Assembly (NCBI GenBank): GCA_003281335.1
Contig: QCCG01000001.1
Location: forward strand, 1 to 64,000
Direction: 5' to 3'
Source of the DNA: Prochlorococcus sp. AG-347-K19
GTDB lineage: Bacteria; Cyanobacteriota; Cyanobacteriia; PCC-6307; Cyanobiaceae
DNA length: 64,000 bases
The notes below the pieces were generated by a model. That model ran no database searches and was not told the DNA's origin. It saw only the letters and a list, made by a program, of their open reading frames with translations. Below are positions 61,994 to 64,000 of the stretch, piece after piece. The position numbers and the translations under genes are program-made. Numbering within the stretch: the stretch's first letter is position 1; every line of letters starts with the position of its first letter.

Positions 61994-62959
61994 GTGGCTT
62001 GGATTTTAATTGTTTTTTTAATATTACTAGGGGGATTAATTGCACCATTTGGGGATATTCTTGGAACGAAGATTGGTAAAGCAAGATTTAGTATCCTAAA
62101 ATTAAGGCCGAAAAAAACAGCAACTATAATAACGATAATTACTGGTGGGTTTATTAGTTCAATATCAATAGGGTTATTGATTTTAGTTAGTGAAGAATTC
62201 AGACAAAGGCTTTTTGTTGATATTCCTTTTTTGCAAAAAACTTTAGATGATAGTAAAAAGGCTTTGGTCCCTTTACAGGAAGAACGAAAGAAACTTGAAG
62301 GTAAAATTATTCAAAAAGAAAAGGAGTTAAATCTATTAAAAAATAATATTAAAGAATTTAGGAGAGGAAATATTGTTATTAAAAGAGGACAAACTTTATT
62401 TATTGCTGAGATTAATTCTAGCTCAAATATAAAACTAGATTTAACAAAAATTTTTAATGAGGCTGATAAGTTTGTTAGAAAAATTGTTATCCCAAATAAT
62501 GAAGAAGCAAAAAATATTCTCTTGTGGAGACCTAGCGATATTTCAAAAATTGAGGAAATAGCTGCTAGAGGTGGTAAAAAGATTTTATTAATCAAATCAG
62601 CAACAAATGTTTTAAAAGGGGATAATTATGTTTTTGTATCTCCGGATTTATTAGAGAATAAATTAATAGTCAAAAAAGGAGATATTATTACGAGTTCAAT
62701 TCTGGGAGAAGGTGATTTAAATCTTAAATCAATAAATTTGAAAATTAAATCTTTGCTTAGAGAAACAAGGGATGAAATTAAGTCACAAGGTTCACTAGTA
62801 AGTGAAATTAATACAAATGGAAATTTTGTAAAAAAAATTAGAGACTTTCTTCAAGAAAATAAAAATATCAAATTCAAGTTAGAAGTAGTATCTTTGAGAG
62901 ATAGTAAAACTGCAGAACCCATCGTTGTTGAAATAAATATTTTAAAAATTGCATCTTAA
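61994..62959 (+). CDS. DUF3084-like membrane protein with coiled coil
   Basis: N-terminal TM segments (GTKIGKARFSILKLRPKKTA), central coiled coil; GTG start. Confidence 0.78.
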   Translation: MAWILIVFLILLGGLIAPFGDILGTKIGKARFSILKLRPKKTATIITIITGGFISSISIGLLILVSEEFRQRLFVDIPFLQKTLDDSKKALVPLQEERKKLEGKIIQKEKELNLLKNNIKEFRRGNIVIKRGQTLFIAEINSSSNIKLDLTKIFNEADKFVRKIVIPNNEEAKNILLWRPSDISKIEEIAARGGKKILLIKSATNVLKGDNYVFVSPDLLENKLIVKKGDIITSSILGEGDLNLKSINLKIKSLLRETRDEIKSQGSLVSEINTNGNFVKKIRDFLQENKNIKFKLEVVSLRDSKTAEPIVVEINILKIAS

Positions 62960-63397
62960 ATGCCTAGATTAATAACTATTGATCCCGGAAAAAGCAAGTG
63001 TGGCTTAGTCTTAGCTGAAATAAGCGAAAAAAAAGTTTATGAAGCAATCATTGTTAAAAGTGAATTAATTGAGAATTATGTCAGAAATTTAATTGCCGCT
63101 GAAGACATATCAAAAATTATTATTGGCAATGGTACCACCAGTAGAGATATCAGGGAAAAGTTGCATTTTTTTAAAAAAGAAATAATAACTTTTGAGGAAA
63201 AAAATACTACCTATAGGGCTAAAGCAAGATATTTCGAACTTTTTCCAATTAGTGGTCTGAAGTTTTTAATACCTAGAGAGTTTTTTATTCTTAATAAAAA
63301 CCTTGATGCGATATCAGCTCTGATAATTTTAGAAGATTATTGCAAAATTAAGTTTACTTTGAATCACAATATAGATTTTAAAACTTGGCTGAAATAG
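62960..63397 (+). CDS. RNase H-like/RuvC-YqgF-like conserved hypothetical
   Basis: ITIDPGKSKCGLVLAE, KIIIGNGT, TFEEKNTTYRAKARYFEL, LDAISALIILEDY. Confidence 0.75.
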   Translation: MPRLITIDPGKSKCGLVLAEISEKKVYEAIIVKSELIENYVRNLIAAEDISKIIIGNGTTSRDIREKLHFFKKEIITFEEKNTTYRAKARYFELFPISGLKFLIPREFFILNKNLDAISALIILEDYCKIKFTLNHNIDFKTWLK

Positions 63398-63635
63398 TGA
63401 ATTTATATTCATTACCTGCTTCTAATTCATAATCTTTTTTTAATAAAAATCTCAATAAGGCATCTTCAATTAATGCTCTTCCCAAAGGTGGATTAACCGT
63501 CAATAAACCTTGATGAAAGGACCATGTAAAAGTCCATTTAAATTGACTAGCTTCCACAACCCCCTGAATTTGCTTTTTTGAGAAGGAATATTCCTTAACA
63601 CTTACATTTGCAATCGTTTCAGGTTTTGAACGCAT
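63378..63635 (-). CDS. DUF3146-like small protein
   Basis: 85 aa; QFKWTFTWSFHQGLLTVNPPLGRALIEDALLRFLLKKDYELEAG. Confidence 0.75.
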   Translation of the reverse strand: MRSKPETIANVSVKEYSFSKKQIQGVVEASQFKWTFTWSFHQGLLTVNPPLGRALIEDALLRFLLKKDYELEAGNEYKFTISAKF

Positions 63636-63638
63636 ATC

Positions 63639-64000
63639 TTAAGATTGGTCTTTGTCAAAAGAATTTAATTCATTAATTAAATACTCTTCTTTTTTAGTAT
63701 TTAGTTGTTCGAGAGATTCTATTACTCTCTTATACACTTTATCTAATATAGATTTTTCTTCTAGAGAAATATTTCCTAATACATGAGAAATGGTATTGAA
63801 ATTATTTTTTCCCTTAATTAAAGGTGGTGATCCAATACCGATTCTTATTCTCTTAAAGTTTTGTGTCTGTAATTGTTCAATGATGCTTTTAAGCCCGTTA
63901 TGTCCCCCTGAGCTTCCTTTTCTTCTAAATCTTATTTTCCCAAGGGGAAGATCTTTATCATCGACTATTATGAAAATCTGATCTAAATTGATTTTGTACC
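63639..64000 (-). CDS. pth: Peptidyl-tRNA hydrolase, C-terminal part (truncated by window edge)
   Basis: Manual reverse translation: IIVDDKDLPLGKIRFRRKGSSGGHNGLKSIIEQLQTQNFKRIRIGIGSP. Confidence 0.93.
   Translation of the reverse strand, partial: YKINLDQIFIIVDDKDLPLGKIRFRRKGSSGGHNGLKSIIEQLQTQNFKRIRIGIGSPPLIKGKNNFNTISHVLGNISLEEKSILDKVYKRVIESLEQLNTKKEEYLINELNSFDKDQS

Noticed and set aside
63790-63981. 63-aa plus-strand ORF at window end
   Set aside because: Antisense to the peptidyl-tRNA hydrolase gene recognised on the minus strand.

Overview
The window is AT-rich, densely coded core genome of a picocyanobacterium. By gene content and protein similarity it is most likely a high-light-type Prochlorococcus (inferred from the sequence only; strain not determined). 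I support about 70 protein genes (two truncated at the window edges), one tRNA-Leu(UAG), an L10-leader-like element and several hairpin terminators. The genes cover photosynthesis (psbA, psbO, CP12), inorganic-carbon uptake (bicA-sbtA-sbtB), ribosomal proteins and transcription (secE-nusG-rplK-rplA-rplJ-rplL), nitrogen control (ntcA), and housekeeping enzymes (argS, ileS, murG, pgk, eno, hemB, pyrB, pyrD, glmM, ftsH, mutS2, obg, sat, coaBC, aroC). I found no CRISPR array, transposon, prophage, rRNA operon or obvious defence island, and nothing that is clearly a new multi-gene system. The observations most worth following up are: (i) crtR reads through 64 upstream codons with no ATG/GTG/TTG start; (ii) a small ORF of about 42 codons, absent from the ORF track, divergent from psbA; (iii) a duplicated 20-bp element containing a perfect palindrome in the clpB/eno divergent intergenic region; (iv) a thioredoxin-reductase-like protein with a CATC motif but degenerate NADPH-binding motifs; (v) a 12-bp direct repeat upstream of the bicarbonate-transport cluster, whose SbtB lacks the usual C-terminal CGPxGC loop; (vi) an NtcA-type site upstream of ntcA; and (vii) an uncharacterised RuvC/YqgF-like protein two genes downstream of ntcA.
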